Notes under the pieces: model-generated
Databases searched by the model: none
What the model was told of the DNA's origin: nothing
The model's input: only the letters and a program-made list of their open reading frames with translations
In this document: positions 12,735-25,368 of the stretch, piece by piece
Numbering within the stretch: position 1 is the stretch's first letter
Layout: the number at the start of each line of letters is the position of its first letter
Program-made: the position numbers and the translations under genes
Origin: Imbricaverruca yamaguchii
Taxonomy: Eukaryota > Arthropoda > Thecostraca > Neoverrucidae
Assembly: GCA_034440575.1 (NCBI GenBank)
Contig: JAOTOL010001626.1
Span: 21,001-85,000, forward strand
Reading direction: 5' to 3'
DNA: 64,000 bases

Positions 12735-12785
12735 ATGACCAACGCAGTGGATGCGCCCGTAAGCCCCAAAACCAACCATTACTAT
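12735..12785 (+). mobile_element. Short interspersed repeat tail, copy 1
   Basis: Carries GACCAACGCAGTGGATGCGC followed by CCGTAAGCCCCAAAACCAACC. The same core occurs at 13424-13476 and 45333-45395, so this is a dispersed family, probably the 3' part of a SINE or LINE. Confidence 0.5.
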
Positions 12786-13199
12786 TGGCTTCCTAAGTTA
12801 ATGCTTGGCCAATGTACAATACTGGCAAATGTTACTCGCTGTGGAATCAATGGAGACTACAAAGCCAGAACATAGCATATGCATGCTGGTGCCCGCAGTG
12901 GAGGAATTACATTTTCAGCGCAAGCGGAGGGAATTGGTGGATCCGTCCCCGGAAATGTCGGCATCTAAGTGAGTTAGCGACGGAAAGCTTCGGAGTAGGT
13001 TGGTATCAGGCGAAACTTCTTCATATGAGGTCGCCCTGGTCACAGTAAATGTCAACAAGTGTGCAGGTGCAAACATATATTGTTTGGGCGGACGTTGACT
13101 CAACTCCAGCTGGTTTGACCGCAAGCAATTGAAGCCATGCGACTGCTGTTCTGACATAAAACATCATCATCTGTGAGTTGTGTGTTAATATTGCTAGAC
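12786..13199. other. Intergenic, nothing recognised
   Basis: Unique sequence between two interspersed repeat copies. No gene seen. Confidence 0.4.
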
Positions 13200-13478
13200 T
13201 CGACCACGGTACCACAAACCCCTCGATGTTGGCCGGATTTGAACTGTCAATTGTAGATTTGGACGACGATTATCGACCTCTGGTATTGTGGTCCAATAAC
13301 CAACCAACCTGGTATTGTGGACTCTGCATCTGACAGCATGATTGCGGCATGCAGCTGGCGGACCGATCTCAGCGACCCTTTGACTTTCGGCAACACGTGA
13401 AGCCGCAATATCCGGTCGGGCGCTGCATGACCCACGCAGTCGATGCGCCCCTAAACTCCAATAACAACAACAAAATCC
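13200..13478 (+). mobile_element. SINE-like interspersed element, copy 2
   Basis: The block ends with the shared core ACCCACGCAGTCGATGCGCC followed by an A-rich tail (CCAATAACAACAACAAAA). Upstream it holds GGATTTGAACTG, resembling an inverted RNA polymerase III box B. Boundaries are approximate and I did not find clean target-site duplications. Confidence 0.4.
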
Positions 13479-15700
13479 GGTCTGCACAGGTGGCTCGGCA
13501 CTCTACACAGCCGAGAAGCATGTCGCTGCGGGCGCTTCTCATTCAACGAGAATTGGATTCCTCCAGATAAAATATTGCTGTAATATTGATACAGGATATG
13601 CTTTAATAATATATGTGTTCTGTGTACAGGCAATACTTGAATCGTTGAAAGGTTGCAACGGCATGGCTGTTTGTTCGGATCGGTTCGGCTAAGTCCGCAT
13701 AATCGCGTGACTCATGCGATCATGCGATCAAGCAAAATGATTTTGCTTCGCATTCACACGACAGTGATCTCATAGCACTCCAAGATATCGGCTCTGTGTC
13801 TTTGTCAGTAATTACTGCTGCTGGCTGAGCGTGTTTCTGGCGCTTGTGAGGAACAGATGAAGTTTGCCGGCACAGTAGCATGATACTAATTCGCACAAAA
13901 GGCAACTTTGTGTGGATGATTTTGCAGGCATTATTTGGTCACGTGGAATCGTGCGCTAAGCGGTACTGTGGCTGTGTTGTAACGAACGCATGTAGTGATG
14001 CCAGTGAGACCGGGTCCGAGTGGGCTTACGCATGCGCTACATTGGAACCATGTTCAGGCGACCTCAGGAAGTGATGAGACCCGCAGAGTACCCTGATATT
14101 TTGAATTGTGTATTCATTAAATATCATTCAGTAAATAATTCCAGAACTAAACTTGCATTCCGATTAATGTTTTCTATCGCATATCTCACCCTATATCGTC
14201 AAATACCATCCTCACCATTTAATTTAATTTCTGATTTGAAACACCCGAGACGGGACGGGTTAACCCCGTCTCGGGTGGTCTTCACCGTCTCGGGTGGTCT
14301 TCAACCGCCCCCTCAGGTTTTTTTTTCGCGGATAGCGGACGAACGGCGCGTGGCAGCGCGCCTAAATATGGCATACCTTTTCCCACATCAATTTGACATG
14401 CTGATTCAAAATTTTTCGGTCAGGTCATCTAGGATCAACGAGTTAGTCGAGGTCAAGTGAGGTTACCTCCAAAAAAGTTCAACCAGTCGTCTCGCTTTAA
14501 CGGATACAGATATTATAATGAAACTTTCAGCGTTTGCCTATCTTTATGGATGCAACAAAACGTACGAGTTGAAATTGTCATTTTTTTTTCGTTTCTGACT
14601 ACATGTAAATTTTGTGTATTTGCCATATTGCAGTTCAAATACAGGATTCTGGCTAAAGTAAGCATTTTTTTATTATGGGAAGTTGACTTCCAACAACGTT
14701 TCTCGGTCTGCTCTACACATTGGAAAGGGAAAATTAAAGAACACTTAACTCACAATTTTGAAATTTCAAAAAAATAAAATTATTTTTAGGGGACAAAAAA
14801 GTTATAGCCCTGATCGATTTCGCTGTCCTTTTCTCATTCCAAATAATTTTTTTTCATACATCCACAAAATGAACTCCCCAGAGTCAAAAACATAATGTAA
14901 GTCGTGGAAAGTCGTGAAGATCTAGCCCCCCTGGTGACGTCACTTTTGGGTGAAAAGTGTTTTGGGGGTGGACCTGGCCCCTACTCGTCGAGCGCTTTCC
15001 GATGACACCTCATTCGTTTTCGTGCGATGGTTAGTTTGGATTTTAGATGGGGTCTGCAACCTCCCCCGAGAGTGGTGTGAGAATTTGACGGGAAAGACGG
15101 CGCGGGTTAATCACATTCTTCCTTTCCAAATGGAAAACAAAGCACAACGAACCGTCTGTGCACAAGTTGATAACATGCATAACTCTCCACTATCCACAGT
15201 TCGTTTATCCCACCTTGCGGATAAACGAATCTTGTCCGTCGACACGGGAGTCCGACCCCCCCCCAAGCCCCCACCAAGCCGATAATTGCTGTCTACCGAC
15301 GTGGCCGGCCGTGAAATGGCGATGATTTTGTGACCGGCGAGCAGAGGCGGAGCCAGGGCGGCGCCCGAAGTTGTCGCCAGTTGCTGCTGCGTGACCGCCG
15401 GGCCGCCGCCCGGTGACGGGCCGGCCCGCGGCCAGCCCGGATGCTCGCTGACGGCTTTCTCGGAGCGGGACGGACGACTGGACCCGACCGACCTTGGGTC
15501 AGAGCCCAGGCGACTGGGCCGAGCTGTGCAAGGTGTGCCGGCACGATCGGTGCCGTTCACGGTCGGCTGGCGCGTCTATCGTCTCCGAGATCCTGAGATG
15601 TTGAGATCTTGTCGTGCCCCGACACTGGCGGCAGGGGCGGGGAAGCTCGCTCTCCCGGATGTCGGTAGCCCGGCGGCAATAGAGCGTGATGGTGTGCGGG
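13479..15700. other. Intergenic; one strong hairpin, no gene recognised
   Basis: AT-rich up to about 15230, then CpG-rich from 15290. A perfect inverted repeat lies at 14243-14276. The CpG-rich block 15290-15560 has open frames on both strands but no recognisable domain. Confidence 0.4.
14243..14295. repeat. Inverted repeat with a third copy of one arm
   Basis: ACCCGAGACGGG (14243-14254) pairs perfectly with CCCGTCTCGGGT (14265-14276), with a 10-base loop. A further CCGTCTCGGGT follows at 14285-14295. Confidence 0.85.
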
Positions 15701-15705
15701 TAGGC

Positions 15706-16990
15706 CGGTCACCGCCACATACGTGCTGGCCGGGGAGGGAGTGGCGCGGGGCTCTAGCGGAGTAATGGGTCGGGTATAGTGCCACACTGGCCGGGGAGGG
15801 GGTGACTCGGGGCTCTGGCGGAGTAATAAGTCGGGTACAGTGTCACACTGGCCGGGGAGGGGGTGACTCAGGGCTCTGGCGGAGTAGTGGGTCGGGTACA
15901 GTGTCACGCTGGACGGGGTGGGGGTGACTAAGGGCTCTGGCGGAGTAATGAGTCTGGTGCAGTGCCACGCTGGCCGGGGAGGGTGTGACTCAGGGCTCTG
16001 GCGGAGTAGTGGGTCGGGTACAGTGTCACGCTGGACGGGGTGGGGGTGACGCGGGGTTCGGGCGGAGTAGTGGGTCGGGTACAGTGTCACGCTGGACGGG
16101 GAGGAAGTGACTCGGGGCTCTGGCGGAGTAATGAGTCGGGTACAGTGTCACGTTGGACGGGGAGGGGGTGATGCGGGGTTCGGGCGGAGTAATGAGTTGG
16201 GTACAGTGCCACGATGGCCGGGGAGGCAGTGACGGGGGGTTCGGGCGGAGTAATGAGTCGGGTACAGTGCCACGATGGCCGGGGAAGGGGGGGGACTCAG
16301 GGCTCGGGCTGAGTAATGCGCCGGGTACAGTGTCACGCTGGACGGGGAGGGGGTGATGCGGGGTTCGGGCGGAGTAATGAGTCGGGTACAGTGTCACGCT
16401 GGCCGGGGAGGGTATGACGCGGGGCTCTGGCGGAGTAGTGGGTCGGGTACAGTGTCACGCTGGTCGGGGAGGGAAGTGACGCGGGGCTCTGGCGGGAGAG
16501 TCGGGTACAGTGTACTGGTCGGGTACAGGTGCCACGCTGGGTTCGGGGGGTAAGAGCCGGGTACAGTGCCACGCTCTAGGGGGGCTCGGGCGGAGTAGTG
16601 GGTCGGGTACAGTGTCACGTTGGACGGGGAGGAAGTGACGGGGGGTTCGGGCGGAGTAATGAGCCGGGTACAGTGTCACGCTGGCCGGGGAGGGGGTGAC
16701 TCAGGGCTCTGGCGGAGTAGTGGGTCGGGTACAGTGCCACGCTGACCGGGGAGGGGGTGACTCAGGGCTCTGGCGGAGTAGTGGGTCGGGTACAGTGTCA
16801 CGCTGGACGGGGAGGCAGTGACGGGGGGTTCGGGCGGAGTAATGAGCCGGGTACAGTGCCACGCTGGCTGGGGAGGGGGTGACTCAGGGCTCTGGCGGAG
16901 TAATGAGTCTGGTGCGGCCACGCTGGTGGGAGGGTGGGCGGGTAGTGGGTCGGGTACAGTGCCACGCTGGTCGGGGAGGGTGTGACGCAG
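15706..16990. repeat. 61-bp minisatellite, about 20 copies
   Basis: Units contain TCGGGTACAGTGTCACGCTG, then GGGGAGGGGGTGAC, then GGCTCTGGCGGAGTA. Successive TCGGG motifs at 15770, 15831, 15892 and 15953 are 61 bases apart. The array becomes irregular near 16490-16600. Open frames on the - strand through it are repeat-derived. Confidence 0.95.
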
Positions 16991-17577
16991 TGGTCCACCT
17001 GCTGCAGCAGGTGGCGGCCGAAGAATCGATCCCACCAGCAGCCGGACAGCTGTTTTGGAGATCAGTCCTGTAACGGTTACCGAGCACGGCTCTACTCGCA
17101 CTTCTGCGGGCTCCGGTGTGTCATCGATCACCTGATGCAAGGGTAATGGCGAACTCCTGCACCCCGGCTGGGCATTCGCGTACGCTTTTCTTCATGCTAT
17201 TCACTTCATGGCAATCGATCAATGATCTGAACATTCCTAAGTTGTAGCCGCATGCTGAAATAGCTAATTGTGCCTAAGTTTACCTTCTGGGATGGAATTC
17301 AGCTGCTAGGATCCCCTGGACACGGGCGGGAATCCTCTTCAGAAATGTGCTCGTATACACTGTGTCCTCATGTAGCCACTAGCTACTGTCCGATTGTGTT
17401 GAAAACTGGGAGACACGCACCAGCTGGGAGATCTCTGGCGGACATTGGGACAAAACTGCAACAGCCGGGAGATCTCTGGCGGACATTGATGAAAATCACA
17501 CCAGCCGGAAGGTCTCATGGAGTGGCAGTCAGCCAGTGGATGATGTCTGCTTCACATATGACATGGCCGGACGTTGT
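16991..17577. other. Intergenic, nothing recognised
   Basis: Unique sequence with one local duplication of GGGAGATCTCTGGCGGACAT near 17425-17490. No gene seen. Confidence 0.4.
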
Positions 17578-17705
17578 CTGCCTGTGTGTCTGCCTGTCTG
17601 TCAGTCTGTATGTATGTATGTCTGTCTTTCTGTATGTATGTCTATGTATGTCTGTATGTATGTCTGTATGTATGTCTGTATGTCTGTATGTCTGTATGTA
17701 TGTTG
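17578..17705. repeat. (TGTC/TGTA)n tetranucleotide microsatellite
   Basis: Run of TGTCTGTATGTATG-type units, read directly. Confidence 0.9.
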
Positions 17706-19018
17706 GGTGCTACAGGTCTGCACCGTTAGCTCGGATGCCAGCTGCAGATATGCTTTCGCGCACTTGGCCATGGCACTCGCGTGCTGACCTTGCTCTGGTG
17801 ACGGCCGGCGGCAGCGCTGCAGGTGGGCCTGCTCCGGCGGCATCGTCCCGCCGTCTGAAGGTGCGACAGGGTCTCAAGCCGACCCTGTAGGCTAGCACCA
17901 GGCTGTAGGCAGGGCCTACTTGGCCTCGGACTGGCCGGAAGATGAGCCAAACGGCGGCCAGTTGCAGACGGACCCAGCGTCGTCACGGTTGGCGGCGCAG
18001 TTCACTCACCCTCGTCTCCGCCGACCGTGACGCACGCTGAACACCGGCCACAACGGTGCCCATGCCATTGCTCCCGCTGAGGACAATGCCAGCTAGGGCG
18101 AAGTCCGAGCAAGCCTGCTGCCGTGCACATACGAAGGCCGTTTGAGATGCCCCATGCGACCAGACTTCGACGTTTCTGAAACGCACAAACTTCTTATGTC
18201 ACGTTTTTTTTGTTGCACGTCCTGCTTTCTGCACTAAACATGAAACTTATAATTTAAGTGTTGAGTTGTTCCAGTTTCCACGTTATGCTTTCTCTGTGGT
18301 ATTCACGATATTTGTTCCGAGAAAAGTTCCTGTGGTCGCGTTTAGGTGCCGCCGTCTTGTGGTGCCGGAGTAGTTCACAGATAGGACATAACTCGGATTG
18401 AATATCTGTAGTTGTATGGATATCCGCTTGGTATGGATAACCTAATGTATTGGATAAAGTCACGCGCCCTGGAGAAGGAGGGGAATCGTCCACACCTCCG
18501 GTTTTCGTACATAACTCATGATTTTACCGGTCGATTTACACCATTTTCTTGCGTACCTGCTTCTAGATAACCGGTGCGTTGCTTAAAGTAAAAAAAAACA
18601 AACTGGTGGAAAAGTTTAGTTAGAGGCGATTTTTTATTCGTGGTGCCAGACCACAAATATCGGCGCTGATGCGCTTCCTGTGTATTGGCAAAAGGGAAGT
18701 GTTCTTGGCAACACTAGTGACTTATTTGATTTATAGTGCGATGCTATATAGTTCCAAGGTCGTGTTAGGTCACCGATGTTATGTCAGGTCAAATTCATCA
18801 CAGGTTAATGAAACCAAACTTGGTCAACTGGAATGTTGCCATAAGTACAAATGACTGTCATGCGATTGATGTCACTTTGCATGTTACTCCCTACATATCC
18901 TGAAAACTATTGTTTGTCATCGTGTACCTAAACGTTTCCATACTTTATTCATGTAGTTCACTACTTTCTTTGCGAAGCCGAGCACGCCGAGCCGTCCGAC
19001 GGAGCAGTCGGGATAACC
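17706..19018. other. Intergenic, no gene recognised
   Basis: A GC-rich patch at 17715-17890 has a stop-free frame between an AG and a GTGGGC donor-like site, but no domain. The rest is AT-rich unique sequence. Confidence 0.35.
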
Positions 19019-19844
19019 GCGCCGGTCCGGTGTGTTCGGCTCGCCAGTCCGGCGTGATCGGCTCGCCAGTCCGGCGTGATCGGCTCGCCAGTCCGGTGTG
19101 TTCGGCTCGCCAGTCCGGTGTGTTCGGCTCGCCGGTCCGGTGTGTTCGGCTCGCCGGTCCGGTGTGTTCGGCTCGCCGGTCCGGTGTGTTCGGCTCGCCG
19201 GTCCGGTGTGTTCGGCTCGCCGGTCCGGTGTGTTCGGCTCGCCAGTCCGGTGTGTTCGGCTCGCCAGTCCGGTGTGTTCGGCTCGCCAGTCCGGTGTGTT
19301 CGGCTCGCCGGTCCGGTGTGTTCGGCTCGCCGGTCCGGTGTGTTCGGCTCGCCAGTCCGGTGTGTTCGGCTCGCCGGTCCGGTGTGTTCGGCTCGCCGGT
19401 CCGGTGTGTTCGGCTCGCCAGTCCGGTGTGTTCGGCTCGCCGGTCCGGTGTGTTCGGCTCGCCGGTCCGGTGTATTCGGCTCGCCGGTTCGGTGTGTTCG
19501 GCTCGCCAGTCCGGTGTGTTCGGCTCGCCGGTCCGGTGTGTTCGGCTCGCCGGTCCGGTGTGTTCGGCTCGCCGGTCCGCTGTGTTCGGCGCGCCGGTCC
19601 GGTGTGTTCGGCTCACCGGTCCGGTGTGTTCGGCTCGCCGGTCCGGTGTGTTCGGCTCGCCGGTCCGGTGTGTTCGGCGCGCCGGTCCGGTGTGTTCGGC
19701 TCGCCGGTCCGGTGTGTTCGGCTCGCCAGTCCGGTGTGTTCGGCTCGCCAGTCCGGTGTGTTCGGCTCGCCGGTCCGGTGTGTTCGGCTCGCCGGTCCGG
19801 TGTGTTCGGCTCGCCAGTCCGGTGTGTTCGGCTCGCCGGTCGTG
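19019..19844. repeat. 22-bp minisatellite, about 37 copies
   Basis: Very homogeneous array of CCGGTGTGTTCGGCTCGCCRGT in 22-base register. It produces several overlapping stop-free frames of 270-370 codons on both strands, which I treat as artefacts. Confidence 0.95.
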
Positions 19845-20129
19845 GCACCTGCAGCGCTGCCACCAGCTCCACCAAAGTGTATCGGTCATCTGACTAACGC
19901 CATGCTCATCGCTTGCTGTGTCGTCCGACCGCCGAGACCGTCGCGGCGTCCTGGCGGTGCGCCGCCGACGGCTCTCACGCCATCGCCCCGCTTCGGTGTG
20001 CTCAAGGCACGCGATCGAAGGGGCGGAAGCGAAGTTTTCCGCTGCTCGGGTCCACTGATGACATGCCATGCAGCGGATGCGGTTGTGCGGTTTGCCCCGG
20101 TCTCGGCCGGTCCGTTGTGAGTCCAGCGT

Positions 20130-20830
20130 ACTCTGAGCGCCCTGATCGCGGTCCGGTCCGCTCTAGCGCCGTCCGGTGTCCGCTTTACTTCCGTCCGATG
20201 TCCGTTCTGACCACTGTCCGGTGTCCTCTCTACCGCTGTCCGGTGTCCGCTCTAGCGCTGTCCGGTGTCCGCTCTAGCGCCGTCCGGTGTCCGCTCTGAC
20301 CACTGTCCGGTGTCCGCTCTACCGCTGTCCGGTGTCCGCTCTAGCGCCGTCCGGTGTCCGCTTTACTTCCGTCCGATGTCCGTTCTGACCACTGTCCGGT
20401 GTCCTCTCTACCGCTGTCCGGTGTCCGCTCTAGCGACGTCCGGTGTCCGCTTTACTTCCGTCCGATGTCCGCTCTGACCACTGTCCGGTGTCCTCTCTAC
20501 CGCTGTCCGGTGTCCGCTCTACCGCTGTCCGGTGTCAGCTCTACCGCTGTCCGATGTCCGTTCTGACCACTGTCCGGTGTCCTCTCTACCGCTGTCCGGT
20601 GTCCGCTCTGGCGCCGTCCGGTGTCCGCTTTACTTCCGTCCGATGTCCGTTCTGACCACTGTCCGGTGTCCTCTCTACCGCTGTCCGGTGTCCGCTCTAC
20701 CGCTGTCCGGTGTCAGCTCTACCGCTGTCCGATGTCCACTCTACCTCCTTGCGTGTCCGCTCTGGCCATTGTCCGATGTCCGCTCTGACCACTGTCTGGT
20801 GTCTGCTCTGACCACTGTCCTGTGTCAGTT
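20130..20830. repeat. 22-bp repeat organised as an 89-bp higher-order repeat
   Basis: Basic units are variants of CCGCTGTCCGGTGTCCGCTCT. Sets of four differ from each other (TTTACTTCCGTCCGATG, TTCTGACCACTGTCC, CTACCGCTGTCC and CTAGCGCCGTCC types). The set recurs with an 89-base period: identical frame starts fall at 20265, 20354, 20443 and 20532. Confidence 0.85.
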
Positions 20831-22009
20831 ATAACCGCTGCCACTATACTACCCGATGTTCGCCTGACCGCCGCTTGGTGTCTGTTCGGACCACTGCAAC
20901 TGGCATGGAACCCGGCCCGGCCTAGGTTAGGTAAGTTACTTGAGGCGACCCAGATTAGATGTCGTGCAACGATAATGTTTGGTACTCGTTTGGCTCATGT
21001 ATGAAGGCTGATGGTTTCGTCAATCATCTTTGGTCGTTACGAGACTAGGGGATGAAGGAGATGAAAAAACAATGAAGAGAAATATAGCTAGGGTACGGTG
21101 TGGGGCATATGCAGGGCATATGCATAAGCAGGGTAAGTGGAAGAAGTTCAGCTTTCCATGGTCCACGTTGCTTGCGCCGATGTGAGACTGTGCACAGTTC
21201 TCTTGGAGGTCCACAATTTTAGAGTTGCAGATGACATGAGCTAGCATTAATAAGCGTCTGGTTTTCGGCTTTACTGCTGCTTGTGGTGGACTACCGAGGA
21301 TTTAGTTCTTGTGCCACCGCAGCTGGCCACAGCTGTTGCACCAGGTGCCCTTGGATGGAATTGGTGGCGCCGTTAACCGGTTTATTGAAGCATTGCTGCG
21401 CATGTGGCTAGGGTGTCGGATCGCACATGCAGCCCAGGCACGTCATGCATGCGGCCCCGGCACAATGTTCTGTATGTGGCTCATTGGTCGTATATGATTA
21501 CGAACGAGGGCGAAGCTCGATTGTCTAACGCCGTGTAAATGTGCAAAAGTTCCCCTGGACGGGGCGTCCAGGGGAACGTCCAGGGGCTCGATTCGATCCC
21601 TTTTGAAACCTTAAATATTTTTGGTGGCTTAGTTTCAAGTCAGAATGTTTTGACTCAGAAACCGGCGTGACCTTTTCATTTTCATGTGTTTCCAGCTTTC
21701 ACCGCGGTATTATCTTTGCATTACGCTTTCTTTTTGTTCAGAGAGAAGGCTTTTATGGCGGAACTTATCCAGCAGACTCCGACCCGGGACCACAAGCCGG
21801 CTGCCGATCACGTAGTAATGTCACTGCGCAACGCGACCTGCCTGCCCCGAGGCAGAGCGACTGCGTGACTGGTGTCAGTCCAGTGCCGGGTGCCGCGCTG
21901 AATGACTGCATGCGACGTAAACTCAGCAGCAAGGATGCGATACAAAATATTGCCGTGACACAGCGTATGCTAATTCGACCATTCTTGAAAGTTTATTTTA
22001 TGTTCATGT

Positions 22010-22012
<3 letters not shown>
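20831..22012. other. Intergenic; one strong hairpin, no gene recognised
   Basis: Unique sequence apart from the perfect hairpin at 21549-21577. Short open frames lack domains. Confidence 0.4.
21549..21587. repeat. Perfect 13-bp hairpin with 3-base loop and a third arm copy
   Basis: GTTCCCCTGGACG (21549-21561) pairs with CGTCCAGGGGAAC (21565-21577) around a GGG loop. CGTCCAGGGG follows again at 21578-21587. Confidence 0.9.

Positions 22013-22054
<42 letters not shown>
22013..22054. repeat. (TA)n microsatellite
   Basis: Uninterrupted TA dinucleotide tract. Confidence 0.95.
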
Positions 22055-22057
<3 letters not shown>

Positions 22058-22859
22058 TATTTAACCCTAGTATATGCGCATGCAATGCTCAGTAGATGAC
22101 CACGATTTCAGGACAATTGCAGTTAATAACGGCAAAAACAGAAAGCTCAATTTCCTTAATCGGACTAGTATCGGGCTTGGGTTCATTCCGAAATCGGGCT
22201 CGGGCGCGACCAAATAGTGGGCACGCATCACAAATTCATATTCACCGCGGCTAAGTCCAAAAATAGTTGTTTACTAATTCTAAATTTATGGATAAAATTT
22301 AATAAAATCATAAAATAAATTAAAATATATGAATAGGATAAATTAAATTCTGAATTAAATCCCTGTATTTCTGGGAACATGGGACGCAATGAAGTGCACA
22401 CCCTAATGGACTGTCAAAGGAGCATAGTCACGCTCGGCTCAGAAGTTTCCCGTCACGGAATGACCTCCGATCATGTGCCTGCAGCAGGAGAACCCCGCAG
22501 CCCGTCTTCTGGCCCCGCTCGTCCAGCGCCCATAATGACGCCGTGCCCTGGCATGCTCAGTCCTCAAATTGTACAGGCAGTTCATGCAATGGGCATGCGG
22601 CTTGTGTGCCACGTCATAATGTAGCTCCAACTCGGTGCATACGAATCCTATGCCGTACCATGGCGTGCATACAGTTTCCACACGGCAGGAGCTATGCCTA
22701 CACCAGGTCACGTGGCTCGTGGCTCTAGTGCTACCTTGTGTATACGACTCGTATCAGGTGTACACGGCTCGAACCCGCGCACGCACACCCGATGCATTTC
22801 GCCAATTAATCGAAGTAATCTGTCCCGGCCCTGCGTGTGCTGTGCCATTTATCTGATGG
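22055..22859. other. Intergenic, nothing recognised
   Basis: Includes a very AT-rich stretch at 22250-22370. No gene seen. Confidence 0.4.
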
Positions 22860-23260
22860 AACGGTCCTGTGCGTGCTGTATGTCTATCTGATGGGACGGT
22901 CCGTGAGTATTGTACCGTTTGTCTGGTGGGGCTGTCCGTGAGTACTGCACCGTCTGTCTGTTGGGACGGTCCCTGAGTGCCGCATGGTCTGTCTGGTGGG
23001 ACGGTCCGTGAGTGCTGTATGTTCTGTCTGGTGGGACGGTCCGTGAGTGCTGTATGGTCTGTCTGGTGGGACGGTCCGTGAGTGCTGCATGGTCTGCCTG
23101 GTGGGACGGTCCGTGAGTGCTGCATGGTCTGTCTGGTGGGACGGTCCGTGAGTGCTGCATGGTCTGTCTGGTGGGACGGTCCGTGAGTGCTATATGTTCT
23201 GTCTGGTGGGACGGTCCGTGAGTACTGTGCTACCTGCCCGGTGGAACGGCCCTGTAGATG
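22860..23260. repeat. 35-bp minisatellite, about 11 copies, GTGAGT in most units
   Basis: Unit contains GTCTGGTGGGACGGTCCGTG followed by AGTGCTGCATGGT; the 35-base spacing was verified. Most units include CCGTGAGTG, that is, a GTGAGT donor-like hexamer on the + strand. Confidence 0.9.
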
Positions 23261-24148
23261 CTGCTCATCCATCTGGTGTGACGACCCTGAACACGGTGCT
23301 CGAAGTGTCTGGCAGTCTTCCCCGTGTACCTCCTGCAGTGGCTCCGCGCCGCCAGCAGAGCTCGGCCGCTCCGAGGTCACGGACGGGTCAGGGACGCGGC
23401 AGAGTCGCGGGCAGGGTCGCCACGTCACAGCATCTCCCAGCCGCGCGTCGCCCGCGTATTCATCACACGCAGATCAAAGATCACAGACGCATGCCGGCGA
23501 TGCGCCTCGCAGGCGGCGCTGATTTGATTGACTTCGTGGCCGGCCAATTTCCCACCCGCAATGCAGATAGGTCAGGGAGACCGAACCCCGGAAAATAATG
23601 TGGACGGCGGGAGCTGGGATGGCGCATTCAGGTGGTGACTTCTGCCTGACATGTTTTTTATGTATTCCTTGCGTATGCCGTGCTTGAATATGCTTGCGCT
23701 GATGCTCGTTGCAAAACACTACAGCCTGAAGGCTGTATGGGGCTGGCGACGTGCAATGACAATCAACTGCAGCGTGCAGTGACGGCGAGATGAAAGAGAA
23801 AGCGAAGTCCCCTGTACGCTGGTGGTTTATGTGGCTATTGTTTGGTGCTCTATTCGTTTGTGCATTCTGTGGCACTCCTGACATGGGTGATGCTAACCGC
23901 TTGCAACAGTATCGCAGAGTAGTGTCAGTGCTGAGGACCACAGATTCCACGCTGCAGTAGATAAGCCTAGGTCAGAAGTGTTTAGCAGGAGGGAGGAATT
24001 CGCTCTGAATGGGACACGGACAAAAACAGAGGAAGAGTAAGGCAAACTAGTAAGTTAAAATGCATCCGCAAGTGCATGGAAATACAATTGGATCTGTACA
24101 CGCATGCACAGTATGCCACTGGGAACGGTGGTAGGTGTAAATATTATG

Positions 24149-24151
<3 letters not shown>
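23261..24151. other. Intergenic, no gene recognised
   Basis: A CpG-rich patch at 23330-23470 follows an acceptor-like CCTCCTGCAG, but I found no matching donor or domain. The rest is unique sequence. Confidence 0.35.
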
Positions 24152-24205
<54 letters not shown>

Positions 24206-24307
24206 CTTACATATATATTTACATATATGAATGTATATATTTATATATATGTACATATATATTTTATATATATATATATAAATACTATATATATTTATAT
24301 ATATATA

Positions 24308-24400
<93 letters not shown>

Positions 24401-24403
24401 TTT
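24152..24403. repeat. Long (TA)n tract
   Basis: About 250 bases of TA dinucleotides with few interruptions. Confidence 0.95.
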
Positions 24404-25368
24404 ATATATCTTCGAATTACAACGATGTGTGTTTTGTTACATTTCAATCTATGGTCAAGCGTCTGAGGAGGTGGAGGTGTTGATCTTATTGGAAACCTCA
24501 AAATGGTGCCAGATGACTATTTTCTGACGCGGAAGAGTAAAATAGGCGCTAGGTTCGGTTATAGCGTCCAGCAAATGGAATCATCATCCGGAGAAGGCCA
24601 TCTGATGCCAGGTGGGGTCGAAGAGCTCGAATGACCTGGAGCAGTCACTGACCAATGAAAGAAGATTGTCGTGTTATATATTACCCTGCCATATCAAGCA
24701 ATCACTATTGTGGGAGGGACAAGTAGTGATGTTAATTTGTGATAATTTGCGATTTGGGCGGCAAACAGCCTGAGATACCGACTGTTGCGACTCAGTTCAG
24801 TGACATGACATGGTATTTTCATATTATGCTTAATGCCATAAAGTCTGCAAATGGTTCCCGATTGTCTCTGCCAGGCCAAGCCAAGGCCAAATAATCAACC
24901 AACGAATCAAGCTATGATGCGGCGCGTCGTTTTTAGAGGCCGCGGAAAAAAATAGGGTGGAGGTTTCATCAGGCTCCTCATTTTCCACTGTACGGGTGAG
25001 GGCTAACTAACCTGGAATTGTGTTGGTAAGTCAATGGTCTACGGTTTTCTCCAAATGCATAAAGGCCACAGCTCTTAAAGGTGTCACGAGATAGAAAAGG
25101 TTGCAGCCGAAGGCGAAAATACTGTTATTGAGGATTCTTACACACGCAGCCCGGTACAACACTGGTGACTCTTAATCTCTGTTCTGTTTTATAACATGCA
25201 CGGTTGTCATATCCACGCCATCAGATTATGATGCCCAAACATACCGATAACTCTTTCTGGCTTTTGATCTTGCTGCACACTGTGTGCAATTATATGAGTT
25301 CTCCGACCATGCTGAGCCGACATGATAACGCCTCTTTCACGTCTGATCAGACGACTGTGGTCTGGCCA
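24404..25368. other. Intergenic, nothing recognised
   Basis: Unique sequence, no open frame with domain similarity. Confidence 0.4.

Noticed and set aside
18945..20120. Long Arg/Pro/Thr-rich frames of 270-374 codons on both strands
   Set aside because: Produced by the 22-bp array. The encoded peptides are pure repeats and both strands are equally open.
22379..22624. Small protein frame beginning MGRNEVHTL
   Set aside because: No domain, no splice context, composition not distinct from the surroundings.
23330..23600. GC-rich exon after CCTCCTGCAG
   Set aside because: Acceptor-like start only; no compatible donor or domain.
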